A stretch of DNA of 64,000 nt. Origin: Diploscapter coronatus (lineage: Eukaryota; Nematoda; Chromadorea; Rhabditida; Rhabditidae). Below are positions 50,935 to 63,800 of this stretch, piece after piece. Below the pieces are notes generated by a model. The model was not told the origin of the DNA, searched no databases, and saw nothing but the letters and a program-made list of their open reading frames with translations. Both the position numbers and the translations under genes were made by a program. The stretch lies in assembly GCA_964036155.1 (NCBI GenBank), contig OZ038423.1:68773249-68837248 (forward strand), given 5' to 3'. Every line of letters begins with the position of its first letter. Position 1 is the first letter of the stretch.

Positions 50935-53894
50935 TCAAAGAATTCTACAACCACACAAATATCTATTCATTGAATTGGAAGAGGTTGAATTATGACGTCT
51001 TCTACCAGATTTGTTGTTTTTCGTCATCGAATTTGTTAACATTCGCTCCTGATTTCGTGAATTAGGACCGATTTCGATACTTGAAGGCGGGTAGGTATGC
51101 GGTTGTGGATAGTTATGAGGGTTATTTCTAAGACTTTGAGATTGTGGCCTATTATTAAATATATCTGGTAGCTCCTCTCTATGTTTCATTTGGTCAGCTA
51201 TTCTCGATAACGATTGACCATGTTGTTCTGGAATTTGAAATCTCATTGGATCTGCTCTTTCAGCTTCACGAGAGGTATAGCCATCCGATGACGATAAAGA
51301 CTTCACATTTCGATAATAACTTAGTTTAAATAAATTAGAACAAATGATTAAAGAAAGCGCTTACTTTGGGCCTGGAGGTTTAGGTGCTTTGTCAAGATTC
51401 GGAAAAGTTGTTTCGTCATAAGGCTTCTTTAAGTAATAGACGTCTGTGTGGGGAAAGTTGATGTTTTCGAATGTTCGTGCATTCGTTATATCAGATTGTC
51501 GTTCACTTTGATAGTTTGTGGAATCTTTTTTATGAGATCTCCGAGAGCTACTGCTTCTTCGAATATTTTCTGATGCTTTGGCCTCTTTGTTTTGCATATC
51601 GTCTGCAACATCAGGACCTAACTTCTCGCTTCTGTACCCTTTATCTCGAGAATCGGATGAACAACTACCAATCGATGAAACTGGCTGAGATTGTTGAAGT
51701 GGCGAAAATGGAATGTTAGGCTGTTCAGGTCGATTACCTTGAGATGTATGCGAATCTTGAATAGTAAGTTCTTTTGCTGGATTATACTGATGATCTTGTA
51801 TCACTTCGCTTGGATATTGACCGTCTCCAGCGTGTCTTTTATTTGGAATGGGAGGAATGCGAGTATTGTCAATTGGAGCTACCATTGCAACTGGAGTTGG
51901 CATTGGTGGCGGATTAAGTTGCTCTTCTTCCTCTTCTTCTTGCTCTTTGATAGTTCTGATGACTTCCTCGTAATCGATAGATTTCTCAGCCACGGTAGCA
52001 GTTCTGCTAACAATTGCAGCTGCACCATTGGCAGCAACCTTGAAATAGCTCATTTGCCATCATAAGACTAAATTGTAATTCATTCGTGCAAACCTCATCC
52101 ACATTTAGAAAGTTGCAAATTGTTGATCCATTAAAAACTGATTTAAGACGCTCTGTAACAAGTGGAATTCTAGTACTTCCACCAGCCAATAGAATAAATT
52201 TCGGCTTGATTCCTAATATAAGAGAAAGGGATTATGAATTTAATGAAGAGCAAACCTTTATAAACTTTTCCGACTTCTTCAATGATCTGGTCAACTTTAT
52301 CACGATAATATTTTACAAGTTCATCCTTTTGAATAACTTCAACCAAATCACAGTCCTCATCACCACTCCGATATAACGAATCGACATCTGAAATGTTTAA
52401 ATTCAAATCTTTCCCATCTTGAAGATCCAAAGCTCACCGATTCGTGTATGAGGAGCAAATGATAAAGCACACTTCATCTTTTCGCAAGCAATTTTTAGAC
52501 GACGTTCTGCTCGCTTTGATAATGTTGGCTTTTGTCCTCCATTCTAAAATAATAGATCAGCATCATTCAATATTAAGAGGAAATCTCAGAGAATTCTCTC
52601 TTAAATATGACTTTACCTGTCGAGTAAGCCTTTTCATCATCTCGTCAAAAATGAGTCTATCGATATCATCACCAGCAAAGTTTACAACAATTGGTTCAAT
52701 TCCAGAAATTTGAGCTATAATCAAATCAGTCCAGTAGTCAGCTTTCTAAATTTTCATGAATTACTGGAAGCTCACATGAATGCTACCCTTTGCTGGATAA
52801 AATATGCTGCAACTTGCAAGTATCCTGCCCCCATACAGAAAACGAGCGCTGCGTTGCCTTTCGAGTGAAGGTTCAATCTAGGCGCATACGCTGCCGCGAC
52901 AGCAATTGGCTCATCAATTATCTCGACTGGAATATTATCCGATGGAATTACTCTTGGTTGATTTTGCTTACTATTTTGCGCAGCAGTCGATGAAGACACT
53001 CTTTTTACACAATCTTCAACGGAAGTTTTGTAATTCTGTTCCGATTTTATTGGAACAGTAATTGCTATAGTTGTAGGATACTGTAATTGAGTACTCTAAA
53101 TAATTTATCATAATGGAAATAAATACATACCTGAAGATTCTTATAGGCTGTAGTGAAAAGGGTATATAATAGTATTTCAAATATTTCGTTAGCATTTACA
53201 ATTAATGGACCCGATCTATTCGGTTCAATCATATCAAACGTTGCGAGTCCTGCATCATAAATATAAATTTTACTAAACTCTTCAAGAATACCAACCATTA
53301 CCGTAACTATGCATACGTTTGAAGAAGTATTGTTTTTCGCATTCTGCTTTTCTAACTTGATCATTAGTTTTTGTTAATAACCAGCGAATATCTAAATTCG
53401 TTTGATAAATTTATTCTCGTCGAAAATAATACCATAGATAACATTCTGCAAGCAAACAGCGTAGTTTTCAGCCATTCTTCCGACAAACCATTCATTTTGC
53501 TCCGATAGAGCAACGTATGACGGAACAGATCGATTTGACTCTAAGAATATCATGTTGCATTAAAATATGAAGGTGAAACACCATGCTCAACGATCTGAAT
53601 GTATCTGTCCTTGCAAATAGAAATCCTACATTTCGACGTGCCAATATCAATAGCGATTGCATCACGAATATATGGATTTTCGTTGGCTTCCCTCCTGATA
53701 GTTTTGACAGAGGAATTGCTCGGAGTTAAGTCTGTAGTTGCTTGCTCAGTATCTAAGAATGAGGATTGGATAATTTGCCTAAATACTTACTATTTAATGC
53801 TACCGGAAAAGAATTTTTTGGGAGTATCCCAATCATTTCTTAGATTTTCATAGCTATCCGGTCGCTTCCTTGAGAGCATATTTTGATAAGTCAT
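50935..53894 (-). CDS. HSP70-related pseudo-ATPase with disordered C-terminal tail
   Basis: The start follows TTACAG. An N-terminal extension (MTYQNMLSRKRPDSYENLRN...) leads to an actin-like ATPase fold: AIAIDIGTSKCRISICKD, RSVPSYVALSEQNEWFVGRM, DIRWLLTKTNDQVRKAECEK, TTIAITVPIKSEQ, VEIIDEPIAVAAAYA, ALVFCMGAGYLQVAAYF, FAGDDIDRLIFDEMMKRL, KFILLAGGSTRIPLVTERL. Compared with HSP70s, the phosphate-2 aspartate is Cys, GGGT is GAGY and the catalytic Lys is Arg, so nucleotide hydrolysis should be lost. A tail of roughly 350 residues follows: an EQEEEEEE run, then Ser/Arg/Gln/Pro-rich disorder (ENIRRSSSSRRSHKKDS), ending CGCRIL-stop. No kelch gene follows. It probably derives from the neighbouring HSP70-like pair. 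Confidence 0.75.
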
Positions 53895-55261
53895 CTGTAA
53901 ATCAAATCATGAAAAACCAGTAAAAACGAGAAAAGATATCATCCCGGTACAAACCGGTTCAGTGGAAATCAACGAAATCACAAATTATGAAAACATTCAT
54001 CAACGACAACGTTAAAAAATCGGTAATAAATATTAGTACGAGGCTAATTAATTGAGCTCATATGGAGGCTCTAGGATTTGTCGAAGATAACAATCTACCT
54101 ATCGACTAAATTAGGCTAAAATCAACGTGATCTTCATAATGATTCAATTATCATTATAGCATCTTACAATTAGTTTTTACTGGCAATATATTAAGTCTAG
54201 TAATGAAATCATTGTACTTAATTTACAAGATAAATCAAGCAACGAATTTATAAAATCATCGATTTATGCAAAGACAATATGGAAAAGTTAGAAGAAATGC
54301 GAATGTTTAACGAAATGGTCGGACCATAAAACTTTTCATCGGTTGGCAATCTTCTTTTTTCCTTTTCTTCACATTTTCAATCGATTATCTGACTGTCCCG
54401 CTTATCGCATGGGCCAGCAACACATCTCTTCAATCTACTGGCAAACATTTGCATTTTAAGTAAATAAACTCAAATAGGGGTTCTGATAACACAATGCAGC
54501 AATACTAAATAAACGTGATGATAAAAACGATTAAAATCTCCGAGAGTATTTCAAATAAATACCCAAATAATGAGTATTTCAAAGAGTCGCACGATAAGAT
54601 GCAATAAAAATGATAAATTCGGACCAAATGAATAAAAATCGATAGCAAATTGAAAACACATCGTGAAATGGAGAATTTTATCGATTTCAGGCTTTTCTCG
54701 TTTCAACACACCCTTCTGAGAGGCATAACGTTGCTCAGCCTGGTTAATGAAACTCGCTTTCCATCACATCGCATTAAATCTGTCATACACTTCCCAGTCA
54801 CTGATAAATAATTTTGGAGACGATTTATAAATCGGAGGACCAAACAATTCAAAGGGAAAATCGAAAATGAAATTGAAATTCCGGAGGTTAAAAAAGTTTT
54901 TTTTCATTTTGTAAAGTCAGGTCTTTGTTTTTCATATCACATTATACTACATGAGATGCAAAGTCATAATAATGCTTATCGACGTGGGGTGCGGCGATCG
55001 ATACTTCAAACGCAAACGAGGAGGTTTGTGTTCCGAGCAGAGTATACGTCATTGTGCACCAAAAACTGAAATCAACTGTGTTGCTGATATCAGACATTTG
55101 TACGTGTATGAAAAGTGTATTATCATTTTGCACGTCAATCAAGTCATAATCCGAAAAGAAATAGGCAACTGCAGAAACTACGATAATAGATATCTCAACC
55201 GTTGATTGGATTACATATTTCCTATAAAATTTATTTACAAGAGAAAGTTAAAAAATTAAAA
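53895..55261. other. Intergenic
   Basis: AT-rich, no supported gene on either strand. It contains the upstream region of the pseudo-ATPase gene and the 3' flank of the next membrane-protein gene. Confidence 0.45.
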
Positions 55262-56409
55262 TTAGACTGGTAGTAATTTATTTCTAGATGCAGTGGAATG
55301 ACGTCGAGATTGGGTCATGCTTCTGGACGTCCGACTTTGGTTTGACGATCGAGAAAATCGTCGTGGGGACCTTGGCACTGGGATTGAGGCTCTGAAAGTT
55401 ACTGATTGTCAAAGAAAAAAGTAATCTCATGATATGTGTATGGCAATAATATGGTATGGGAGCTGTGATCAAAGAATATCTAAACAGGCCAGTAAACGAT
55501 CTGTTAAAGTACTGAAACTGGCTTTCACTATCATTGGATAATTGATGGGCATCGACTGGTTTAAAATATGCTGAGGATAATAAGTCGTTATTTTTCATAT
55601 TCTTACCATATTATATATGTCTTGAATATCATAATCCTCTCAGATTATTTTGAAATATACTTACTGTGAAGGATGGCATTCATAGTAGTAATCGTCGAGA
55701 AGAGCATCTTCGTAGGAAGGGGGTGGTGAGGTACCGCATCTAGAAATTTGGGGGCGATTTTTGAAGACTATTGAAACTTCTTACGGCTGAGCAGGAATAG
55801 ACTCGTAGAGAGGTGGGGCGATGTATTTCCCCGAAGTCTTCCTCTCGAGCGTTGCCCGTTTCCGCATGTTGCGAGCTTCTGAAAATTGTAGGGTAGATTT
55901 GAGAAAATCGAATGAAAATTTGTGGAGTTCATTAATATTTCAATGAACACCGTTCTGTTGTACCATACATTTTAAAATTATTTTTATATTAAACAAAAAC
56001 CTATAATTTTTAGTGTTTCAGAAATTCACTTTCAAAATACTTGGTGAGTTGATGAGTAACGTAGAGATTTGGCATTTTTATGGTTATTATAACTATTATA
56101 ATAATAAATAAAAATGAATCAGCATATCACTAACTTTGTATGGTATTGAAATTCTTTTCCCTTAATCGATTGGTCATTTTCTGCAGGGCTCTTCGGGTTC
56201 GCCTCATCTCACAGATCTTGTCCAGTTCCCATTGCTTACACTTATTGATGCCAACCTGAAAATGATCATTTTTGGTAGAGGGCCCATTTTCGGCAACGAG
56301 GAGCCCATTGTCTTACCAACATAGCGACTACCATTCCGATGCAGAAGATGATCGTCGGCAACACAATCGTGGTCATCACCTCATCTGACGGCGCAAAACT
56401 ACTGTCCAT
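55262..56409 (-). CDS. Single-pass membrane protein with PPxY motif and RS-rich tail
   Basis: Five exons in phase (about 56306-56409, 56141-56257, 55790-55872, 55673-55740, 55262-55391). MDSSFAPSDEV is followed at once by a membrane helix (TTIVLPTIIFCIGMVVAML). A juxtamembrane basic/coiled segment follows (CKQWELDKICEMRRTRRALQ, KARNMRKRATLERK), then IAPPLYESIPAQP, PPPSYEDALLDDYYYE, and a serine/arginine-rich C-terminus (PRSPRRFSRSSN...NKLLPV-stop). PPLY and PPSY are WW-domain ligands as used by Nedd4-type ubiquitin ligases, suggesting an adaptor or cargo role. No signal peptide, N-out orientation likely. I recognise no family name. Confidence 0.65.
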
Positions 56410-57429
56410 TTTTGAAGTTGGTTCTGAATTATTGGGAAGCTTCAGAAGAAAATGCAAAACATCGAAGGAAAATTTTGTCAAAAATAACGCGGAGAAACAC
56501 GTGAAATAAGGATAAATCAAACCATATGCTTGGGAAAACTAGATGAAAACGAAGAAAATTATATCATTTTGAGGAAAAGCTATTAAAAATCCTGCTGAAT
56601 CTAAGGAAAATTTAACAAAACTCCACAAAGAATCGATGAAACGTCAAGGTTGATTTGGGATAAGTGCGAGCCTTTCCCTAGACTCGCCTTTGTGAATAGA
56701 GGACTTGCGCACATGCATTGGAGAAAGCTCTTTGGGCTAGAAAATATCGATCTTCCTTTTCTTCAAGGAAAAGAATATATAGCAATGGTTGAAAAGAAAA
56801 AAGTTGGTTTTTTTCAATTTTAATTTAAAAATGATAAATGTTTCTTTCTCTATTTTTAATTTTTTAAATCCATTGATTTCCAATAGATTCTTCATAAATC
56901 TTTCACTCTTTTACGTCTTGTTTTCTTTTCCAATGCTCTCTCACCTCCCCCTCTTTTCTGCCACTTCGTCCTGCCTTTACGCTCGTTCTTGACTACGATG
57001 GACCGTTCCGATTTTAGGCCCAGTTTTCGCGATTTTGATAGAAAATCTTTATTTGCCTCGTTAATTACTCCGATTTAAGTACCCAATTAGCTCGGATAAT
57101 TTCGCCCTAATTAGTTCTGTGTATTCCATATTGATTTTCTTCAATTTTTGTGGTTTTTGCCTTGAAAATTCACAATCTCCCATAGTCATTACTTAAAAAA
57201 TTCTTTCTTTTATAGTTCCCATTTTTTAAACTTATTTTATTCGAAACCTTTCTAAAATCTCTAGAAAATCTTTCAGTATCTCTATTTCACAAATTTATAG
57301 GTTTTTTGTTCTTATTTCTTTCAAAAAAGTTCAATTTTGAATGTTGTTCTAGAATTAGAAGATTTCCAAATTTATTCCAGAGCGTCGATCTTATATATTT
57401 ATTATCCAAAAAGTGTCTTCCAGAAGAAC
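56410..57429. other. Intergenic, divergent promoter region
   Basis: Separates the minus-strand membrane gene from rpl-2. The stretch just upstream of rpl-2 is T-rich (57180-57420), as often seen before nematode ribosomal protein genes. A trans-splice-type acceptor (CTTCCAG) lies 7 nt before the rpl-2 start. Confidence 0.5.
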
Positions 57430-59907
57430 ATGGGTCGTCGCATTCGCGTGCAGCGCAAGGGCGCAGGCGGCATCTTCAAGTCGCACTCGAAGCACCGCAA
57501 GGGGCCCTCCAAGCTGAGGCCGCTCGACTTCGCCGAACGTCACGGCTACATCAAGGGTGTCATCAGACAGGTACGGAAAATATACCTGAACCTCAGTTGG
57601 CGTTATTTTGTTAGAGGATGTCTTGAAATTAGCTTTTCGAAGATAGAAAAGCACTGATTATTTAATGAAAAAGCTAGAGATGATTTCCCTTAAAACATCA
57701 AATTTTGGAGTAATTGGATTTTTGAAGAACTACCAACATTGCATTATGCGGCTAACATTATGTTTTCGATAGAGAGACATTCGCGAAACACGCGACGAAA
57801 GGGTTTAGGGAGTTCGAAGAAAAGGGACCATTGCGAATAGTTAGCGATGAGCAAGATTTACGGACACTTTTCTCCTAAAATCGAGCGAGCGGGAGAAAAA
57901 TTTTCACTCGTCCGCACTCGGTACTCGAGATTTTTGGACACCAGTCACATATTGCTGCAGTGCCAACAAAGAAACGGAATCATGCAAATGTTGAAACAAC
58001 TTGCGGTTAATTTATTTTAAGCGTAGTTATGATTTTATTCTTTTCTAATGAACAATTTTCTGAAACGTACAAATATTGTTTTTCCAGATCATCCACGACC
58101 CCGGCCGCGGCGCTCCCCTGGCTGTGGTGTCTTTCCGCGACCCGTACAAGTACCGCACCACCAAGGCAACGATGGTCGCTGCCGAGGGACTCCACACCGG
58201 ACAGTTCATCTATTGCGGAGCCAAGGGTGGGCTTGGAAAATTCTTGAAGCATTGGCTAATTTCGAGAAAAAATATTCTCGTCTCATTGAATACTTAAAAT
58301 GACGTGTTTCAAAAATTCATTCAGATAAGAATGTCGAACGTTTCAATTCTTTGATAGTTTTTGACCTTTTCTCACAATTATGAAAACACATTAACTTTAC
58401 ATGAGAGAAATTTGAAGAGCGGGATTTTAGATTAAAACGAGCGATCGAAGTATCTCAATCTGAAAATGAAAGATAAATACTTGCAGCAAGCATCCAAATC
58501 GGAAACATCGTGCCGGTTGGCAAGCTGCCCGAAGGTACGGTCATCTGCAACGTCGAGGAGAAGAACGGCGACAGGGGAGTGCTGGCCAAGGCTTCCGGTA
58601 AAAACTCGTCTATATGACTAAAATACTGTCTTCTGATTTAAATTTTCTCGAGAAAGATAGCAAATTTTGGTTAAAAAATGGGTTTTAAAGGAAGGTGAAG
58701 TGCGAAAGAAATGAAAAATTCGAAAAGAGCGCAATAGAAAAGTTGATTTTGAAAAAATTTAGATAATTATTTTAGGCAACTACGCCACTGTGATTGCCCA
58801 CAACACGGACACGAAAAAGACTCGCATCCGTCTTCCCTCCGGAGCCAAGAAAGTCGTCCAGTCCTCCAACAGAGCTATGATCGGTAACTTGAAATTTTTT
58901 TTCTGAAAAAGTCCGAAATGGTAAACTAAGGTTATATGCCGACTTGTAGAAATTGAATCCTGAAACATAACTGAAGAATTGTTTTTGAGGATTGTATATT
59001 TGAGGCTTTAAAATTGAGACATTATCTGAAAGGGAACATATTCTAATTGAAGTATTTTTCTCCAGGCCTGGTCGCGGGTGGTGGCCGTACGGACAAACCG
59101 CTCCTGAAGGCCGGACGCTCCTACTTCAAATACAAGGCCAAGCGTAACAGGTCAGAAAATAATTGATTACTAATTATGCTAATTTCAAAAATAAATAGGG
59201 ATTACGGCATTTATACTAATTTCAGATAAAATAGTAGGGATTATTATGTTTATGCTAATTTTCAGCTGGCCTCGCGTGAGAGGTGTGGCGATGAACCCTG
59301 TTGAGCACCCGCACGGAGGAGGTAACCACCAGCACATCGGACACCCGTCCACCGTCAGGAGAGGCGCTTCGGCAGGAAAGAAGGTATGGAGGCTTTTTTT
59401 TTTTGGAATATATGAAAACTTTTCTTGCAATTGAAAACGCTCTATTTAGTAGTGAGTTATTGAAGGTTCACGAAGAGACGTTGAAATTCGATGAATCATT
59501 ACTGGATTAGGAGAAAGTTAAAAACTTGAAAAATGTTTCAAAGAAGCATCATTTTTTAGAATTTTCTTTGCTTTGATACATTACGATTTGCAAAAGTAAT
59601 TTATTTCGTCCCATCGAACTAGCGGAAATCAAAAGGAATTTGATTTTTGTTGATAACTGGGACGAAAATCAAAAGTTTGCTTCTTACCACCGAAATAATG
59701 AGAAAATTGTTGATTTTGGTCATGAAATGCAAAAACAATCAGAAATTTCTCGACAAAACTTGAAAAAATGAGGAATTTATAAATTGAAAATTAAAATTCG
59801 TGGACTTTTGACAAAAATACTTTCAGGTGGGTCTCATTGCGGCCCGTCGTACGGGAAGAATTCGCGGAGGCAAGCCACCCAAGTTCACCAAGGAGGAGGC
59901 CGTCTAA
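57430..59907 (+). CDS. rpl-2: Ribosomal protein L8 (uL2), large subunit
   Basis: Core 60S protein near the peptidyl-transferase centre. Seven exons: 57430-57570, 58088-58226, 58487-58597, 58776-58883, 59066-59150, 59266-59383, 59827-59907; total 783 nt, 260 residues, all in phase. The sequence is typical throughout: [19 protein letters not shown], the [19 protein letters not shown] block, IPVGKL-like [60 protein letters not shown], and the invariant [19 protein letters not shown] with the functionally key histidine. It ends [15 protein letters not shown]. GC-rich, biased codons contrast with the neighbours, as expected of a highly expressed gene. A polyadenylation signal follows. Confidence 0.98.
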
Positions 59908-60030
59908 ACCACCACTGCGTCATCCGACAACCCTTTCGGATCACGTTCGTGGGTTGGAGGCACCATCCCCAACATCTCCAAAAACCAACCCCAATTTTTT
60001 TTGTTTCATTGTTATCTTTTGGATCGATAA

Positions 60031-60036
60031 AATAAA
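60031..60036 (+). terminator. Polyadenylation signal of rpl-2
   Basis: AATAAA 124 nt downstream of the rpl-2 stop codon. Confidence 0.7.
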
Positions 60037-60227
60037 AGTTTTTGTTATAGAAAAAAATTTATTTAGTGGCAGGACGTAAAGGCAATTGAAGGGAAGAAAA
60101 CCATGCTGCAGTTTTGCAAAACCACCTCATGGTTTACAAAATAGCGTCGAAAATATGCGCATGTATTAATGTAGAACCGTAATATTTGTAAAGATTGGAA
60201 AAGTCTAGAAGTTAAATAAATGATTTC

Positions 60228-60812
60228 CTAAACGCTCGTTGAAGGTGGCATCGGCTCGTGTACGGATTTTACCTAAAAAAATTAGATCTTTGGGAAAAAT
60301 TGAGCACTCCCTTTCAAAAACTTGAAAAATTGGTCTTCACTTCAGAAAACTGGTTTCTTTCAGAGATTTAAAAAAATTATCCTTCCAGAAAATCGAACCC
60401 TTACCTGAACCGTAGACGACACCAAATTTGTATTCCTTGAATCTATGAAGTCTATTTCTGGGTCGGCCAAAGGAGATCTAAAAATGCTTGATCTCTTTTC
60501 AAGAAAAATCCAGACAAATCACCTACTTATCATTGTGAACTGTAATTCGAACTTGCGGGATTTCTTTCTGGACACCGGAGGCTTTATGCTTGGACTGAAA
60601 GAAAGGGAATTTCATATATCCAGACATATGAAATCTGAGTATTCATACCTGGCAACACCCGCACTTGTATCGAAGATACAGATAGGTCAATCCCAATAGT
60701 GCGATGATAGATAATATCGTAGTGATAATGATCAAGTACCAGTTCTAAAAGAGGGTATGTGAAATTCTCGACTTTTTGAGATTTATACCAGCTCATCTTT
60801 GGGCAATATCAT
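60228..60812 (-). CDS. Small single-pass membrane protein with C-terminal PDZ ligand
   Basis: About 103 residues from five exons: about 60789-60812 (MILPKDEL), 60654-60745 region (NWYLIIITTILSIIALLGLT helix, then YLRYKCGCCQ, a possible palmitoylated juxtamembrane cysteine cluster), about 60537-60597 (SKHKASGVQKEIPQVRITVH), 60430-60477 (SPLADPEIDFIDSRNTNLVS) and 60228-60273 (VKSVHEPMPPSTSV-stop). All splices keep phase. The terminal T-S-V matches a class I PDZ ligand. It ends tail-to-tail with rpl-2 (320 nt apart). Function unknown; an anchored scaffold ligand is a reasonable guess. Confidence 0.6.
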
Positions 60813-63800
60813 GATTCAAATCCGGATATTCGGAATTCGCCCTTACAGGGCTTGAATCAAAATTCGAATAATAGCGCCAAATCCAGCAGTTTTACAGAAA
60901 AATCACCTGAAAATGGGCAAATTTGAAAAACGCGAAATTTTCGCTCATAAAATTGAGGGAGGTTCCAAATTCCCTTGCAAGGAAGAAGGATGTCTTCGAG
61001 GTTTAGCTTGAAAATGTTTCAGCAAATATGAGATCTGGCTTTTAAGGTCTATGCTTTATCATAGGATAAGGGAAAATTATTAACGTCTAGGTTTGGGAGT
61101 TCATAAGTTTAAGGAAAGTTATATAGCCGGTTTTTGAGGCCTATGCTTTAACATGGAACGAGAGATACAACGTTCATAATACATTTTTAACGAGCCCGAA
61201 CGCACGCGCGCAAGCTCCCTCCAGGGAATAAAAATTGCTGCTGAAAGCGCAAAAACGAATTTCACACAACCTTCGAGACAAATTTGGTGAAAATTTCGAC
61301 CAGCCGGTTCGTGAATCCTACACTTTGATACATGATTAGAGCGAAAAGAAAGAAATAAAGATGATCTTCACTCGATATTATGTACAAGTTATGCCAGACG
61401 GCTTTAGGTCTCTATACTTTAGCATAGGTTAAAATCGCTTGACATCAGTTATAGAGAAAAAGATGGGTAGAAACTGCATCATCAGTTGGGGGGAGAAATA
61501 ACGATTTCCCACATTGAAAATGACTAAGAGAGTGAAATGATGCTAGAGGGTGTGAATTTTTGAGATCGGAAAATAGGAAAAAAGTGGAGGAAGATTTTGG
61601 AAGTGCTGATATGGACTGAAAGGAGATTGATGAGAAGCTAATGAAAACGATAAAGAGCTGATAAACTAATAAAATTTGAATATGACTTGATAAATCCTGG
61701 CGAATCCTGTGAAGATCTGACGGAATCTAGACATGAAGCGATAGTGAAATAATAAAATATTGATAAATGCTGATAAAAACTGATAATGAGTTCATAAAAT
61801 GCCGATAAAGACGGATAACCACCGATATGTTATATCGATTATTTAAAATCATAACTATAACTTGTCAGCTCTCCGGGTGGAAAAATGACAAAACTGACTG
61901 CATTCGTGCATTGCCAACTGTTATCTAGAAAAACGCGGATGAAGCTAGAGATAAAGGGGTTTGCGGAGTGGGTAAAGACTAGGACGGAGAAAAAGAAATC
62001 CGAGAAGTGGGGAAAATGTTTACGACCTGCTAACAGCTCAGACATAGGCGCATAATGACCTCTGGGAATGCGATGACGACAACAACAACAACAAAGAAAG
62101 TTGTCATCTGTTTTTTTTCCATCGGATGACAGAATTCATTCGTTGACGGTTTCAAGAAGATGGGCTCTAACATTGAAATAATATTTTTTTTTTTCGGAAA
62201 ATCAAGGATTTAAGAATATGATGAAGTAGATAGCAGAGATTATTATTTTTATCGTCACGTGATGATGGGTATTGTTGTCATCTCTCTTCATATGATGAAG
62301 GATAGGTTTCATGAAAACAAGCTGGAATAAATCGTATCTCTTTCGAAGAATAAAGAAATGTTTTTTAAACAAAATTTGCGTATATCTAGGTTTTGATCGA
62401 GAAAAAGTTCAAGAAAGTGGATTTTGTTTCGAAAGTATAGGTCAAGTGAGGTGTGCAAATGTTTAGGTTTGAAAGGACAGAAAGACAAAATTGTCACTAT
62501 GTCGCAAAAATCACAGAAACGAAGATTTACCTCTTTGAATAGGGGAAGGGAAGAAAATAAGCTGTACTTTTGGAATTGGAAGGGGAAAGATAAAGAGGAA
62601 GAAATAGTCGGAGTAAAAGGACTATTAGAGAAGCAGAAAACGGGAAACAGTAGGAAAAATAGAGGATGAAAGAATTAGAAAGAGAGAAATAGTATGGCAA
62701 GAATAGAGAAAAAAAATACCGGCCACTAAGAGAAAAAAGTCTAAGAAGCAATAGTTTTCTTAGTTTTCGGCCGAATCTAAGACGAGCAGCAAGCTTTCCA
62801 GCTTCACGCAATAGAGGTAAAAGAAAAATATTAGGGAAAAGAAAGAGAGGGAAGGAAACAGACAGACATCAACCTTCATGAAAGTCAACAAAGACAAAAA
62901 TTGAATCTCCTCTTGGATGAGATGAGAGGGAAATATATCCATGAAATCGACGAGATCATACCCTAGTGGGTAGAAAGATGGACTTTTGCAAAAAATAAAC
63001 AAAAAGCTAAAATAAAATATGATAATTTTCATGAAGACCAACTAAATTGTTCATCTTAACCGATTTTTCCCTCAAAATATAATTTCGAAGAAAAGCTACA
63101 GTAAAAATATAACTTTTCATGGAAAGTCTAGTAAAATTGTCGAAATTTTCGATTTTTTTTGCAATCTAATTATTCAGAAGAAAAATACAGTCAAGTTGTA
63201 ACATTTTCCCGAAAAAATTATATGAAACCCCAAAAATGACATTAAATTCAGAAGGCTTTAGCTGAAAGAAGATCAGGCTTCTGAGAAAGGAAGAAGGGTA
63301 TATAAACGCAAAAGCCGGGAAAAGATGAAGCTATAGGGGGATCTCATATATCCCATCCCCTGAACTCATCATCCATGCTAAAGACTCTAACCATGATGAG
63401 GTTGGAGTGGATCATTTTTATGGAGGAGCTTTGGTTCAGTTGGGGGTGAGGTCGCTTTTCTAATAAATAGTGTTTGATGCAATATTTTGAAGATTTCTGC
63501 TGAAAACTGGGTAATTTTTGAAGCGTATCTGAATATTTGTAAGATATTGGGAATTTTCTCAACTGTTCTGCAGAGGCTAGCTTTTCAGAATAAGCCAATT
63601 CGATCTATTATTTTGAAATTTGTTGTTGAAGTCTCGAAAAATTCAGAAGGATTTAGATCATTTTTCAATGTCTTAGTGAAGATCAGAAAATTGAGATTTT
63701 TTTTTCGAAATTTTCAAATCAAAAACAAGACTGAGAAGAAACTATTCAAGTTTTCGTATGACTAACCAACCAAAACCTGAAGTTTATTTGGATGCAAACT

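Noticed and set aside
57571..58087. Possible snoRNA in the first rpl-2 intron
   Set aside because: Ribosomal protein introns often host snoRNAs, but I could not find paired C/D boxes or an H/ACA hinge by eye.
62527..63041. Leucine/phenylalanine-rich minus-strand frames resembling membrane segments
   Set aside because: They are the complement of purine-rich low-complexity DNA; no splice signals or conserved residues.
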